Source: Roseateles sp. DAIF2 (GTDB lineage Bacteria; Pseudomonadota; Gammaproteobacteria; Burkholderiales; Burkholderiaceae_C). Taken from it: a stretch of 64,000 nucleotides of DNA. The stretch is from NCBI RefSeq assembly GCF_015624425.1, contig NZ_CP049919.1, positions 4,340,001 through 4,404,000 of the forward strand. The letters are read 5' to 3'. Shown piece by piece: positions 55,953 through 64,000 of the stretch. Numbering within the stretch: the first letter of the stretch is position 1; every line of letters begins with the position of its first letter. Position numbers and translations under genes: made by a program. The notes beneath the pieces are model-generated. The model saw nothing but the letters and a program-made list of their open reading frames with translations. It made no database searches and was not told the origin of the DNA.

Positions 55953-56816
55953 TCAGCGATAGCGCCGCTCCAGCTCGTCCCAGCCCGGCTTGCCGACCAG
56001 GCGCTGCCGCTCCGCGAAGGGCGCGACCAGGGCCGGATCCTCGGCCAGGCGGCCCTGCTCGCGCAGGGTGCCCAGCGCCTTCTGCATGCCGGCCAGCGCG
56101 CCCTGCAGCGCCGCATTGGCATACAGCACCAGGCCGTAGCCCAGGCCGGCCAGCTCGCCGGCGTCGACGATCGGCGTCTTGCCGCCGATCACCATATTGA
56201 TCAGCTGCGGCGTGCCCAGGCGCTGCGGCAGCGCGCGGATCTGCTCGGCGCTGGTGACGGCCTCGACGAAGAGCAGGTCCGCACCGGCCTCGGCGAAGCG
56301 CTGGGCGCGCTCCACCGCGGCCTCGAAGCCCTGGGTCGCGCAGGCATCGGTGCGCGCCATGATCAGCATCTCGGGGTCAAGTCTTGCGTCCACCGCCGCC
56401 TTGATCTTGCCGACCGCCTCCTCGGTGGAGATCACCTCCTTGCCGTTGAAATGCCCGCAGCGCTTGGGCGCCACCTGGTCCTCCAGCTGGATGCAGTCGG
56501 CGCCGGCGCGCTCCAGCACCCGCACCGCGTGGCGCACGTTCAGCGCATTGCCGAAGCCGGTGTCGGCGTCGACCAGCAGCGGCAGCTGCACCGCGTCGCG
56601 GATGCGCGCGGTGTGCTCGGCGATGTCGCTCAGGCCCATGAAGCCCTGGTCCGGCAGGCCCAGGCTCATATTCGTCACACCGGCGCCGGTGATGTAGAGC
56701 GCCTCGAAGCCGAGGTCCTCGACCACTCGGGCCGACAGGGCATTGAAGGCGCCGGGCAGCAGCACGCCGCGGCGCGCCTCGATCAGGGCGCGCAGGGTCT
56801 TGCGGGGAGATGTCAT
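55953..56816 (-). CDS. 2-methylisocitrate lyase-like protein (isocitrate lyase/PEP mutase family)
   Basis: A 287-aa TIM-barrel enzyme. Metal and substrate motifs are DADTGFG near 81, the KRCGH signature with the catalytic Cys near 117, and ARTDA near 153. Placed last in the methylcitrate operon, it should split 2-methylisocitrate into pyruvate and succinate. However, the C-terminal third (MVIGGKTPIVDAGELAGLGY, then a Leu/Ala-rich helix) looks more like the oxaloacetate-decarboxylase/dimethylmalate-lyase branch than E. coli PrpB. ATG 56816 is preferred to the TTG at 56828. Confidence 0.82.
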   Translation of the reverse strand: MTSPRKTLRALIEARRGVLLPGAFNALSARVVEDLGFEALYITGAGVTNMSLGLPDQGFMGLSDIAEHTARIRDAVQLPLLVDADTGFGNALNVRHAVRVLERAGADCIQLEDQVAPKRCGHFNGKEVISTEEAVGKIKAAVDARLDPEMLIMARTDACATQGFEAAVERAQRFAEAGADLLFVEAVTSAEQIRALPQRLGTPQLINMVIGGKTPIVDAGELAGLGYGLVLYANAALQGALAGMQKALGTLREQGRLAEDPALVAPFAERQRLVGKPGWDELERRYR

Positions 56817-56844
56817 CGGTATTGCCAAAGAAGATGGGGATGAT

Positions 56845-58053
56845 TCAGAAACTGCCGGCGGGCACGCGGATGCTGCCCTCCATCAGCACGCGCGCGCTGC
56901 GGCTCATCAGCGCCTTGGTCACGACCCAGTGGCCGTCGACCCGGGCCGCCTGGGCGCCGACGCGCAGGGTGCCACTGGGGTGGCCGAAGCGCACTTGCTC
57001 GCGCGCCTCGCCGCCGGCCGCCAGGCTCACCAGGGTGCCGGGGATGGCCGCGGCGGTGCCGATCGCGACCGCCGCGGTGCCCATCATCGCGTGGTGCAGC
57101 TTGCCCATCGACAGGGCGCGCACCAGCAGGTCGATCTCCGATGCGGCGACCGGCCGGCCGCTGGACGCGGTGTAGGCGCGCGGCGGCGCGACGAAGGCGA
57201 TTTTGGGCGTGTGCTGGCGCGCCGCGGCCTCGCCGAGCTCGCGGATCAGGCCCATGCGCAGCGCGCCATGGGCGCGCAGGGTCTCGAAGCGGGCCAGCGC
57301 CGCGGCGTCGCCATTGATCTCGTCCTGCAGCTCGGTGCCTAGGTAGCCGAGGTCGGCGGCGTTCAGGAAGATGGTCGGGATGCCCGCGTTGATCAGGGTC
57401 GCGGGGAAGCGGCCGAGGCCCGGCACCTCCAGCTCGTCGAGCACCCGGCCGGTCGGGAACATCGCGCCGCCGCCGCCCTCCCCGCCCTCGTCGGCCGGGT
57501 CCAGGAACTCCAGCTGCACCTCGGCGGCCGGGAAGGTGACGCCGTCCAGCTCGAAGCCGCCGCTCTCCTGCACCTGGCCGGCGACGATGGGCACGCGCGC
57601 AACGATGGTCTTGCCGATATTGGCCTGCCAGATGCGCAGGCTCACGAGCCCGTCGCCGGCCGGCAGGCGGGCCGGATCGACCAGGCCCAGCGCGATCGCG
57701 GCCGGGCCGACCGCGGCCGAGAGGTTGCCGCAGTTGCCCGACCAGTCGACCAGCGGCCGGTCGATCGCCACCTGGCCGAACAGATAGTCGATGTCATGGC
57801 CGGGCCGGGTCGAGGCCGACAGGATCACCGCCTTCGAGGTGGACGAGCTGGCGGCGCCCATGCCGTCGATCTGCTTACCATAGGGATCGGGGCTGCCGAG
57901 CGCGCGCAGCAGCAGCGCATCGCGCGCCGCGCCGGGCCGGCGCGCGGCCTCGGGCAGCTGGTCGAGCTGGAAGAACAGGCCCTTGCTGGTGCCGCCGCGC
58001 ATGTACAGCGCGGGAATGCGGATCTGGGGCGGGAAGAAGGAGGAAGGGCTCAT
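56845..58053 (-). CDS. prpF: PrpF (AcnD-accessory isomerase)
   Basis: A 402-aa protein of the PrpF/DapF-like fold. Diagnostic motifs are IPALYMRGGTSKGLFF near residue 13, IDGMGAASSSTSKAVIL near 63, DWSGNCGNLSAAVGP near 103 and LHHAMMGTAAVAIG near 318. It partners AcnD by isomerising or supplying the right aconitate isomer. The ATG at 58053 overlaps the acnD stop by 4 bp (ATGA). Confidence 0.94.
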   Translation of the reverse strand: MSPSSFFPPQIRIPALYMRGGTSKGLFFQLDQLPEAARRPGAARDALLLRALGSPDPYGKQIDGMGAASSSTSKAVILSASTRPGHDIDYLFGQVAIDRPLVDWSGNCGNLSAAVGPAAIALGLVDPARLPAGDGLVSLRIWQANIGKTIVARVPIVAGQVQESGGFELDGVTFPAAEVQLEFLDPADEGGEGGGGAMFPTGRVLDELEVPGLGRFPATLINAGIPTIFLNAADLGYLGTELQDEINGDAAALARFETLRAHGALRMGLIRELGEAAARQHTPKIAFVAPPRAYTASSGRPVAASEIDLLVRALSMGKLHHAMMGTAAVAIGTAAAIPGTLVSLAAGGEAREQVRFGHPSGTLRVGAQAARVDGHWVVTKALMSRSARVLMEGSIRVPAGSF

Positions 58054-60695
58054 GCAGTCTCGTGATTCTCGGCGAGCAGAAAGTCCTGGGCGAAGCGCTG
58101 CAGCACGCCGCCGGCCTCGTAGATCGAAAGCTCCTCGGCGGTATCCAGCCGGCAGCACAGCGGCGTCTCCAGGACCTCGCCGCCGCGGCGGGTGATGCGC
58201 AGGCGCAGCTCGGCGCGCGGTGCGCGTGCGCCGAGCACGTCGTAGGTCTCGCTGCCGTCCAGGTCCAGGCTCAGCCGGTTCGTGCCGGGCGGGAACTCCA
58301 GCGGCAGCACGCCCATGCCGATCAGGTTGCTGCGGTGGATGCGCTCGAAGCCCTCGGCCACCACCACCTCGACCCCGGCCAGGCGCACGCCCTTGGCGGC
58401 CCAGTCGCGCGAGCTGCCCTGGCCGTAGTCGGCGCCGGCAATGATGATCAGCGGCTGGCGGCGCTCCAGATAGGTCTCGATCGCCTCCCACATGCGCATG
58501 ACCCGACCCTCGGGTTCGAGCCGCGCCAGCGAGCCGGCGCGCACCCGGCCCTGCGCATCGCGCACCATCTCGTTCTTCAGGGTCGGGTTCGCGAAGGTGG
58601 CACGCAGCGCGGTCAGGTGGTCGCCGCGATGCGTCGCGTAGGAGTTGAAGTCCTCCTCCGGCAGGCCCATCTTGGCCAGGTATTCGCCGGCGGCCGAGTC
58701 GGCCAGGATCGCGTTGGACGGCGACAGATGGTCGGTCGTGATGTTGTCCGGCAGCAGGGCCAGCGCGCGCAGGCCGCGCAGGCCGCGCGGGCTGGCCGCC
58801 AGCGCGCCGACGCCCTCGCGGTCCCAGTAGGGCGGGCGGCGGATATAGGTGGAGCGCGGCCGCCAGTCGTACTGCGGGCTCACCGCGGCGCCGGCCGGCC
58901 GCAGCGCGAACATCGGCTCGTAGACCTGGCCGAACATCTCGGGCCGCACCGCGCGCTCGACGATCGCATCGATCTCCGCATCGCTGGGCCAGAGATCGGC
59001 CAGGCGGATCTCGCGGCCGTCGACCACGCCCAGCACCTCGCGCTCGATGTCGAAGCGGATCGTGCCGGCCAGCGCATAGGCCACCACCAGCGGCGGCGAG
59101 GCCAGGAAGGCCTGCTTCGCCTGCGGATGGATGCGGCCGTCGAAGTTGCGGTTGCCCGACAGCACCGCGGTGGCATAGAGATCGCGCGCGATGATCTCGC
59201 GCTGGATCGCCGGGTCCAGCGCGCCGGACATGCCGTTGCAGGTGGTGCAGGCGAAGGCGACGATGCCGAAGCCCAACTGCTCCAGCTCCGTCAGCAGGCC
59301 GGCCTCGCGCAGGTACAGCTCCACCGTCTTCGAGCCCGGCGCCAGCGAGCTCTTGACCCAGGGCTTGCGCTTCAGGCCCAGCGCATTGGCCTTGCGCGCC
59401 AGCAGGCCGGCGGCGATCACATTGCGCGGGTTGCTGGTGTTGGTGCAGCTGGTGATCGCGGCGATGATCACCGCGCCGTCCGGCATCGTGCCGGCCTCGG
59501 CCGGCGGCATGGCCCAGGGCGCGGCGATGCCCTTGGCCGCCAGCTCCGCGGTCGCGACCCGCGCATGCGGGTTCGAGGGGCCGGCCAGGTTGCGCGTGAT
59601 GCTGCCGAGGTCGAAGCTGAGACGGCGCTCGTACACGGCGTCTTGCAGCTGAGCGGCCCACAGGCCGGCCTGCTTCGCATAGGTCTCGACCAGGCGCAGC
59701 TGGGCCGGGCTGCGGCCGGTCAGGCGCAGATAGGCCAGGGTCTGCTCGTCGATGGCGAACAGCGCCGCGGTGGCGCCGTACTCGGGCGCCATGTTCGAGA
59801 TGGTCGCGCGGTCGCCCAGGGTCAGGCCGGCCACGCCCTCGCCGCAGAACTCCAGATAGGCGCCCACCACCTTGGCCTGGCGCAGGAACTCGGTCAGCGC
59901 CAGCACGATGTCGGTCGCGGTGATGCCGGGCCGGCGCGCGCCGCGCAGCTCGACGCCGACGATCTCCGGCAGCCGCATCCAGGAGGCGCGGCCCAGCATC
60001 ACGTTCTCGGCCTCCAGCCCGCCGACACCCACCGCGATCACACCCAGCGCGTCGACATGCGGCGTGTGGCTGTCGGTGCCGACGCAGCTGTCGGGATAGG
60101 CCAGGCCCTGCTGGGCATGGATCACCGGGCTCATCCGCTCCAGATTGATCTGATGCATGATGCCGTTGCCCGGCGGGATCACGTCCACATTGCGAAAGGC
60201 CTGGCGCGTCCATTCGATGAAATGGAAGCGGTCCTCGTTGCGACGGTCCTCGATCGCGCGGTTCTTCGCGAAGGCCTCCGGCTCGAAGCCGCCGCATTCG
60301 ACCGCCAGCGAATGGTCGACGATCAGTTGCACCGGCACCACCGGGTTGACGCGCGCCGGATCGCCGCCCGCCGCCGCGATCGCGTCGCGCAGGCCGGCCA
60401 GGTCGACCAGCGCGGTCTGGCCCAGGATGTCGTGGCAGACCACGCGCGCCGGATACCAGGGGAAGTCGCGCTCGCGCCGGCGCTCGATCAGCTGCAGCAG
60501 GCAGTCCTCCAGCAGCGCCGGCTCGCAGCGGCGCAGCAGGTTCTCGGCAAACAGGCGCGAGCTGTAGGGCAGCCCGGCCCAGGCACCGGGGCGCAGCTCC
60601 TCGACCGCCGCACGGGCGTCGAAGAAGTCCAGCTCGGTGCCCGGCAGGGGCTTGCGATGGCGGCGGTTCAAGGGAGGCTGGCTGGAAGCGGGCAT
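58050..60695 (-). CDS. acnD: Fe/S-dependent 2-methylcitrate dehydratase
   Basis: An 881-aa aconitase-family enzyme of the AcnD type. Cluster cysteines are in ITSCTNTSNP (about 425-434) and FACTTCNGMSG (about 491-501). CVGTDSHTPHVDALGVIAVG lies near 200, and the swivel domain has GADYGQGSSRDWAAKG (about 755-770). It dehydrates 2-methylcitrate. The start ATG 60695 shares one base with the prpC stop (TGATG); the longer frame is rejected. Association with prpF downstream separates it from PrpD-type pathways. Confidence 0.95.
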   Translation of the reverse strand: MPASSQPPLNRRHRKPLPGTELDFFDARAAVEELRPGAWAGLPYSSRLFAENLLRRCEPALLEDCLLQLIERRRERDFPWYPARVVCHDILGQTALVDLAGLRDAIAAAGGDPARVNPVVPVQLIVDHSLAVECGGFEPEAFAKNRAIEDRRNEDRFHFIEWTRQAFRNVDVIPPGNGIMHQINLERMSPVIHAQQGLAYPDSCVGTDSHTPHVDALGVIAVGVGGLEAENVMLGRASWMRLPEIVGVELRGARRPGITATDIVLALTEFLRQAKVVGAYLEFCGEGVAGLTLGDRATISNMAPEYGATAALFAIDEQTLAYLRLTGRSPAQLRLVETYAKQAGLWAAQLQDAVYERRLSFDLGSITRNLAGPSNPHARVATAELAAKGIAAPWAMPPAEAGTMPDGAVIIAAITSCTNTSNPRNVIAAGLLARKANALGLKRKPWVKSSLAPGSKTVELYLREAGLLTELEQLGFGIVAFACTTCNGMSGALDPAIQREIIARDLYATAVLSGNRNFDGRIHPQAKQAFLASPPLVVAYALAGTIRFDIEREVLGVVDGREIRLADLWPSDAEIDAIVERAVRPEMFGQVYEPMFALRPAGAAVSPQYDWRPRSTYIRRPPYWDREGVGALAASPRGLRGLRALALLPDNITTDHLSPSNAILADSAAGEYLAKMGLPEEDFNSYATHRGDHLTALRATFANPTLKNEMVRDAQGRVRAGSLARLEPEGRVMRMWEAIETYLERRQPLIIIAGADYGQGSSRDWAAKGVRLAGVEVVVAEGFERIHRSNLIGMGVLPLEFPPGTNRLSLDLDGSETYDVLGARAPRAELRLRITRRGGEVLETPLCCRLDTAEELSIYEAGGVLQRFAQDFLLAENHETA

Positions 60696-61855
60696 CAGGG
60701 TCGGGCGGACAGGGGCACGAAGGGGCGGTCCTCGGGACCGGTGTACTGGGCGCTGGGGCGGATGATCTTGTTGTCCTCGCGCTGCTCCACCACATGGGCC
60801 GCCCAGCCGCTGGTGCGGGCGATGACGAACAGCGGGGTGAACATCGCGGTCGGCACGCCCATCATGTGATAACTGACGGCGCTGAACCAGTCCAGATTCG
60901 GAAACATCTTCTTGATGTCCCACATCACCCGCTCCAGGCGCTCGGCGATGTCGAACATCTTCATCGTGCCGGCCTCGCGGGACAGCTGGCGCGCCACCTT
61001 CTTGATCACCTCGTTGCGCGGATCGCTGACGGTGTAGACCGGGTGGCCGAAGCCGATCACCACCTCCTTAGCTTCGACGCGGCGGCGGATGTCGGCCTCG
61101 GCCTGCTCGGGCGAGTCGTAGCGCTTCTGCACCTCGAAGGCCACCTCGTTGGCGCCGCCATGCTTGGGGCCGCGCAGCGCGCCGATGGCGCCGGCTACCG
61201 AGGAGTACATATCGCTGCCGGTGCCGGCAATCACCCGCGCGGTGAAGGTCGAGGCATTGAACTCATGCTCGGCGTAGAGGATCAGCGAGGTGTGCATCGC
61301 CCGCTCCCAGCCCGGCTCGGGCTTGCGGCCATGCAGCAGGTGCAGGAAATGCGCGCCGATCGAGTCGTCGTCGGTCTCGACCTCGATGCGCCGCCCCTGC
61401 CCGGCCCAGTGGTACCAGTACAGCAGCATCGAGCCGAGCGAGGCCATCAGCCGGTCGGCGATGTCGCGCGCGCCGGGCAGGTTGTGGTCGTCCTTCTCCG
61501 GCAGCACGCAGCCCAGGGCCGAGACGCCGGTGCGCATCACGTCCATCGGGTGCGCGCCGGCGGGCAGCTTCTCCAGCGCCTCCTTGACGCTGGCCGGCAG
61601 GCCGCGCAGCGCCTTCAGCCGCGCCTTGTAGGCGCGCAGCTCGGCGGCGTTGGGCAGCTTGCCATGCACCAGCAGATGCGCGACCTCCTCGAACTCGCAG
61701 GCCTCGGCCAGGTCCAGGATGTCGTAGCCGCGGTAGTGCAGGTCGTTGCCGCTGCGGCCGACGGTGCACAGCGCGGTGCTGCCGGCGGTGACGCCGGACA
61801 GGGCCACGGACTTCTTCGGCTTGAAGCCTGCGGGGGCGGCCAGGGTGTCGCTCAT
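60695..61855 (-). CDS. prpC: 2-methylcitrate synthase
   Basis: A 386-aa citrate-synthase-family enzyme. Active-site pieces are [16 protein letters not shown] with a catalytic His (about 219-234), GPKHGGANE (about 254-262) and [14 protein letters not shown] with the second His near 295. The Asp is in [18 protein letters not shown]. The short form (under 400 aa) and operon position identify PrpC rather than GltA. It condenses propionyl-CoA with oxaloacetate. The ATG at 61855 has AAGGAGGAG upstream. Confidence 0.95.
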   Translation of the reverse strand: MSDTLAAPAGFKPKKSVALSGVTAGSTALCTVGRSGNDLHYRGYDILDLAEACEFEEVAHLLVHGKLPNAAELRAYKARLKALRGLPASVKEALEKLPAGAHPMDVMRTGVSALGCVLPEKDDHNLPGARDIADRLMASLGSMLLYWYHWAGQGRRIEVETDDDSIGAHFLHLLHGRKPEPGWERAMHTSLILYAEHEFNASTFTARVIAGTGSDMYSSVAGAIGALRGPKHGGANEVAFEVQKRYDSPEQAEADIRRRVEAKEVVIGFGHPVYTVSDPRNEVIKKVARQLSREAGTMKMFDIAERLERVMWDIKKMFPNLDWFSAVSYHMMGVPTAMFTPLFVIARTSGWAAHVVEQREDNKIIRPSAQYTGPEDRPFVPLSARP

Positions 61856-61876
61856 CGGGGTTCTCCTCCTTGGAAT

Positions 61877-62323
61877 TCAGGGTGCCGCATCGTTCAGCGC
61901 GGCCGGGGTCAGGCCTTGCCCAACCCCGCGCGGCTGCAGCGGGCAGGGGCGCCCCTGCTCGTCCACCGCCACCATCTCGAAGCTGGCGCGCAACACCTCC
62001 TGCGGCTGGGTGCCGGGCGCCGCGTCCAGCGCGGCCCGCACGTCCACCGTCATCGAGCTGCGGCCCAGCCGCACCACCCGCGCATGCAGGTGCAGCAGCG
62101 CGCCGACGCCGACCGGCGCCAGGAACTCGACGCCGCGCGCCGCCGCCATCACCACCGCCTGACGGCTGAACTGCGCCGCGGCCAGATAGGCGGTGCGGCC
62201 CAGCAGGGCCAGCGCCTCGGGGCCGAACAGGGTGCCGTAATGGTTGGCCTGGCGCGGCAGCACCAGCTCGGTCCGGCTCAGTTCGTTCGGTGGGGTGGCC
62301 GCCAGGGCCTTGATCCAGTCCAT
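61877..62323 (-). CDS. Acyl-CoA thioesterase (YciA-type hotdog)
   Basis: A 148-aa hotdog protein with ANHYGTLFGPEALALLGRTAYL (about 25-46), the active-site N-x-x-G-x-x-x-G pattern of the YciA/Acot group, and GVEFLAPVGVGALLHLHARV near 64. It leads the methylcitrate operon, 21 bp before prpC. It may relieve propionyl-CoA overload or recycle CoA. ATG 62323 is preferred to a TTG at 62353 that would run into the operator region. Confidence 0.85.
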   Translation of the reverse strand: MDWIKALAATPPNELSRTELVLPRQANHYGTLFGPEALALLGRTAYLAAAQFSRQAVVMAAARGVEFLAPVGVGALLHLHARVVRLGRSSMTVDVRAALDAAPGTQPQEVLRASFEMVAVDEQGRPCPLQPRGVGQGLTPAALNDAAP

Positions 62324-62346
62324 CGTGGCATGGGATAGTCGCGCTG

Positions 62347-62438
62347 TTCGCAATCTTTGCAGCCAACACCCGGAAGTTCAATGACTGAATTAGCCATGAA
62401 TTGCGAAGCAGATCCCATCAATTTGCAATGTTTGCGAA
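62347..62438. promoter_or_regulatory. ScfR-type operators between the methylcitrate operon and its regulator
   Basis: TTCGCAAT-C-TTTGCAGC (62347-62363) lies just upstream of the thioesterase start. TTTGCAAT-G-TTTGCGAA (62422-62438) ends 3 nt before the regulator ATG, and a lone TTGCGAA is at 62401-62407. Both pairs have a 1-bp spacer, unlike the 4-bp spacer of the main mms site. Placement predicts control of the operon and autoregulation. Confidence 0.75.
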
Positions 62439-62441
62439 GCC

Positions 62442-63860
62442 ATGCGTAAGACCTTTCTGGGTGTCAAGCTGAAGACCCTGCGCGAGCAGCGCGGCCTGAC
62501 CCAGGCCGCGCTGGCCCAGGCGCTGAAGCTCTCGCCCAGCTATGTGAACCAGCTGGAGAACAACGAGCGGCCGCTCAGCGTCGCGGTGCTGCTGCGCCTG
62601 CAGTCGGCGCTGGGCGTGGACCTGCAGTTCTTCTCGGAGGACGACGAGGCGCGGCTGTTCGCGCAGCTGCACGAGATCGTGGCCGAGACCGCCCTGCCCG
62701 CCGCCCCCGAGGCTCGCGTGCCGGACGCCGAGCTGCGCACCCTGGTGCAGCAGATGCCGGCCCTGAGCCAGCTGCTGCTGCGCCTGCATGGCCGCGCCCG
62801 CGGCGCCGAGCAGCGCCTGGCCAGCCTGGGCCTGGGTGAGCGCGACGGCGACGCGGGCAGCGCCGCCAGCCTGGGGCCGCATGAGGAGGTGCGCGACTTC
62901 TTCTATGCCCAGCACAACCATATCGACACGCTGGACCGCGCCGCCGAGGCGCTGTCGGCGCGCCTGGGCGCGGCCGACCATGCGCAAGACCTGACCCGCC
63001 GGCTGGAGGCCCATCTGCTGGCCGCACACCGCATCCAGGTCCAGCAGCTGCCCGAGGAGCGGCTGCGCCGCTTCGAGCCGGCACAGCGCCTCCTGCTGCT
63101 GTCCGACGCGCTGACGCCGGGCCAGGCCGCCTTCCAGCTGGCGACACAGCTGGCCTATCTGGAGGCCGGCGCGGAGATCGCGCGCCTGGTCGGCACGGCA
63201 CCCTTCAGCGCCGAGGCCGCGTCGCTGGCCCGCATCGGCCTGGCCAGCTATTTCGCCGGCGCCCTGCTGCTGCCCTACGGCCGCTTCCTCGCCGCGGCGC
63301 AGGAGTTGCGCTACGACATCGCGCTCCTGGCCAAGCGCTTCGGCGTCAGCTTCGAGACGGTGTGCCACCGCCTGTCCACCCTGCAGCGCCGCGAGGCGCG
63401 CGGCCTGCCCTTCTTCTTCGTGCGGGTGGACCGCGCCGGCAATATCTCCAAGCGCCAGTCCGCCACCGATTTCCATTTCTCGCGCAGCGGTGGCACCTGC
63501 CCGCTGTGGAATGTCTACGAGGCCTTTGCCCAGCCCGGCCGGGTGCTGACCCAGGTGGCGCGCATGCCGGACGGCCGCAGCTATCTGTGGATCGCCCATT
63601 GCGAGCTGCGCCCCACCGGCGGCTATGGCGCGCCGGCGCGCGAGTTCGCGATCGGCCTGGGCTGCGACCTGCGCCATGCCGAGCAGCTGGTCTATGCCAA
63701 GGGACTGGACCTGGCCAGCCCGGACAGCGCGACGCCGATCGGCCCCGGATGCAAGCTCTGCGAGCGCGAGGGCTGCGCCCAGCGCGCCTTCCCGCCACTG
63801 GGCAAGCAGCTGAGCATCGACGAGAACGAACGCTCGGCCGAGCCCTATCTGGCACGCTGA
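62442..63860 (+). CDS. ScfR-family XRE-type regulator of the methylcitrate operon
   Basis: A 472-aa paralogue of the regulator at 42924. XRE helix-turn-helix (about 12-60; GLTQAALAQALKLSPSYVNQLE), ImmA/IrrE-like region without HExxH (GLASYFAGALLLPYGRFLAAA) and DUF2083 domain with RQSATDFHFSRSGGTCPLWN. The same Cys cluster, GCKLCEREGC, is present. Its position next to prpC fits a methylcitrate-cycle activator sensing a propionyl-type CoA, like MccR or mycobacterial PrpR. The ATG at 62442 has no ribosome site and an operator half-site lies immediately before it, so the message may be leaderless. Confidence 0.9.
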   Translation: MRKTFLGVKLKTLREQRGLTQAALAQALKLSPSYVNQLENNERPLSVAVLLRLQSALGVDLQFFSEDDEARLFAQLHEIVAETALPAAPEARVPDAELRTLVQQMPALSQLLLRLHGRARGAEQRLASLGLGERDGDAGSAASLGPHEEVRDFFYAQHNHIDTLDRAAEALSARLGAADHAQDLTRRLEAHLLAAHRIQVQQLPEERLRRFEPAQRLLLLSDALTPGQAAFQLATQLAYLEAGAEIARLVGTAPFSAEAASLARIGLASYFAGALLLPYGRFLAAAQELRYDIALLAKRFGVSFETVCHRLSTLQRREARGLPFFFVRVDRAGNISKRQSATDFHFSRSGGTCPLWNVYEAFAQPGRVLTQVARMPDGRSYLWIAHCELRPTGGYGAPAREFAIGLGCDLRHAEQLVYAKGLDLASPDSATPIGPGCKLCEREGCAQRAFPPLGKQLSIDENERSAEPYLAR

Positions 63861-63977
63861 GTGGCCCAGGCCGGCGGCGTTTCATGCCGCCCGAGCTGCA
63901 GCCTGTCGGTGAAGGCGCCCGGCCCTCGGTCGCCGCCGGCACAATCGCCCGGATCGATCCATCCACAGGGCCGCCAG

Positions 63978-64000
63978 ATGACCGAGACCTTGAACCCCAC
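63978..64000 (+). CDS. Start of an unidentified gene at the window edge
   Basis: ATG followed by codons for TETLNP, running off the window, 117 bp after the regulator stop. Only seven codons are visible, so the call rests on position and strand. No ribosome site beyond a weak purine stretch is seen. Confidence 0.3.

Noticed and set aside
56845..60795. 1316-codon continuous frame suggesting a giant PrpF fusion
   Set aside because: Only the last 402 codons are PrpF. The upstream part is a shadow of acnD in another frame, and prpF has its own ATG overlapping the acnD stop.

Overview
The window is GC-rich chromosomal DNA, about 70% G+C by eye, from a betaproteobacterium. The gene types and order best fit Burkholderiales of the Roseateles/Mitsuaria/Rubrivivax type. 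That placement is inferred from protein character and codon bias, not from a search. Genes are densely packed, with many 1-4 bp start/stop overlaps.

Layout. 1-640: 5' end of thrS behind a threonine-codon leader peptide and an attenuator hairpin. 640-14400: lipoprotein, patatin plus TonB receptor pair, tex, small SDR/GNAT enzymes, a flavoprotein, a histidine kinase and an oxidoreductase. 14535-16192: a methyl-accepting chemotaxis protein behind a sigma-28-type promoter. 16200-24970: a fatty-acid beta-oxidation block (two thioesterases, SDR, acyl-CoA dehydrogenase, thiolase, M20 hydrolase, FadB/J-type enzyme), preceded by a 24-bp palindromic operator. 25000-30250: a protocatechuate-branch pair (pcaB and a PcaC-PcaD fusion), SapC and a CNNM/CorC-type membrane protein. 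30359-31367: apaH and tRNA-Ser(UGA).

31368-34640 is a lower-GC, unlike-codon segment abutting the tRNA gene. It carries a same-strand block: DUF2726 protein, a small cysteine-containing ORF, an orphan ParA-type ATPase, and a single-domain RelA/SpoT nucleotidyltransferase. This is the best candidate for an undescribed system, possibly a defence or toxin-antitoxin module.

34650-37185: small conserved-looking and hypothetical genes. 37190-42786: a complete valine/isobutyrate degradation operon (mmsA, acyl-CoA dehydrogenase, enoyl-CoA hydratase, 3-hydroxyisobutyryl-CoA hydrolase, mmsB), divergent from an ScfR-type regulator. 44474-47812: AraC, VOC and UvrA2-like genes. 47967-51434: cPLA2-like patatin, then a TetR repressor divergent from a saccharopine-dehydrogenase-like enzyme with two palindromic operators between them. 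51464-53692: cobalamin riboswitch and btuB. 53693-54671: a decayed, lower-GC stretch. 54672-55868: a gluzincin-type metalloprotease. 55953-62323: a methylcitrate-cycle operon (thioesterase, prpC, acnD, prpF, prpB-like), divergent from a second ScfR-type regulator.

The valine operon yields propionyl-CoA and the methylcitrate operon consumes it. Each is controlled by its own paralogue of one regulator family. Both intergenic regions carry the same TTTGCAAA-like half-sites, at different spacings.
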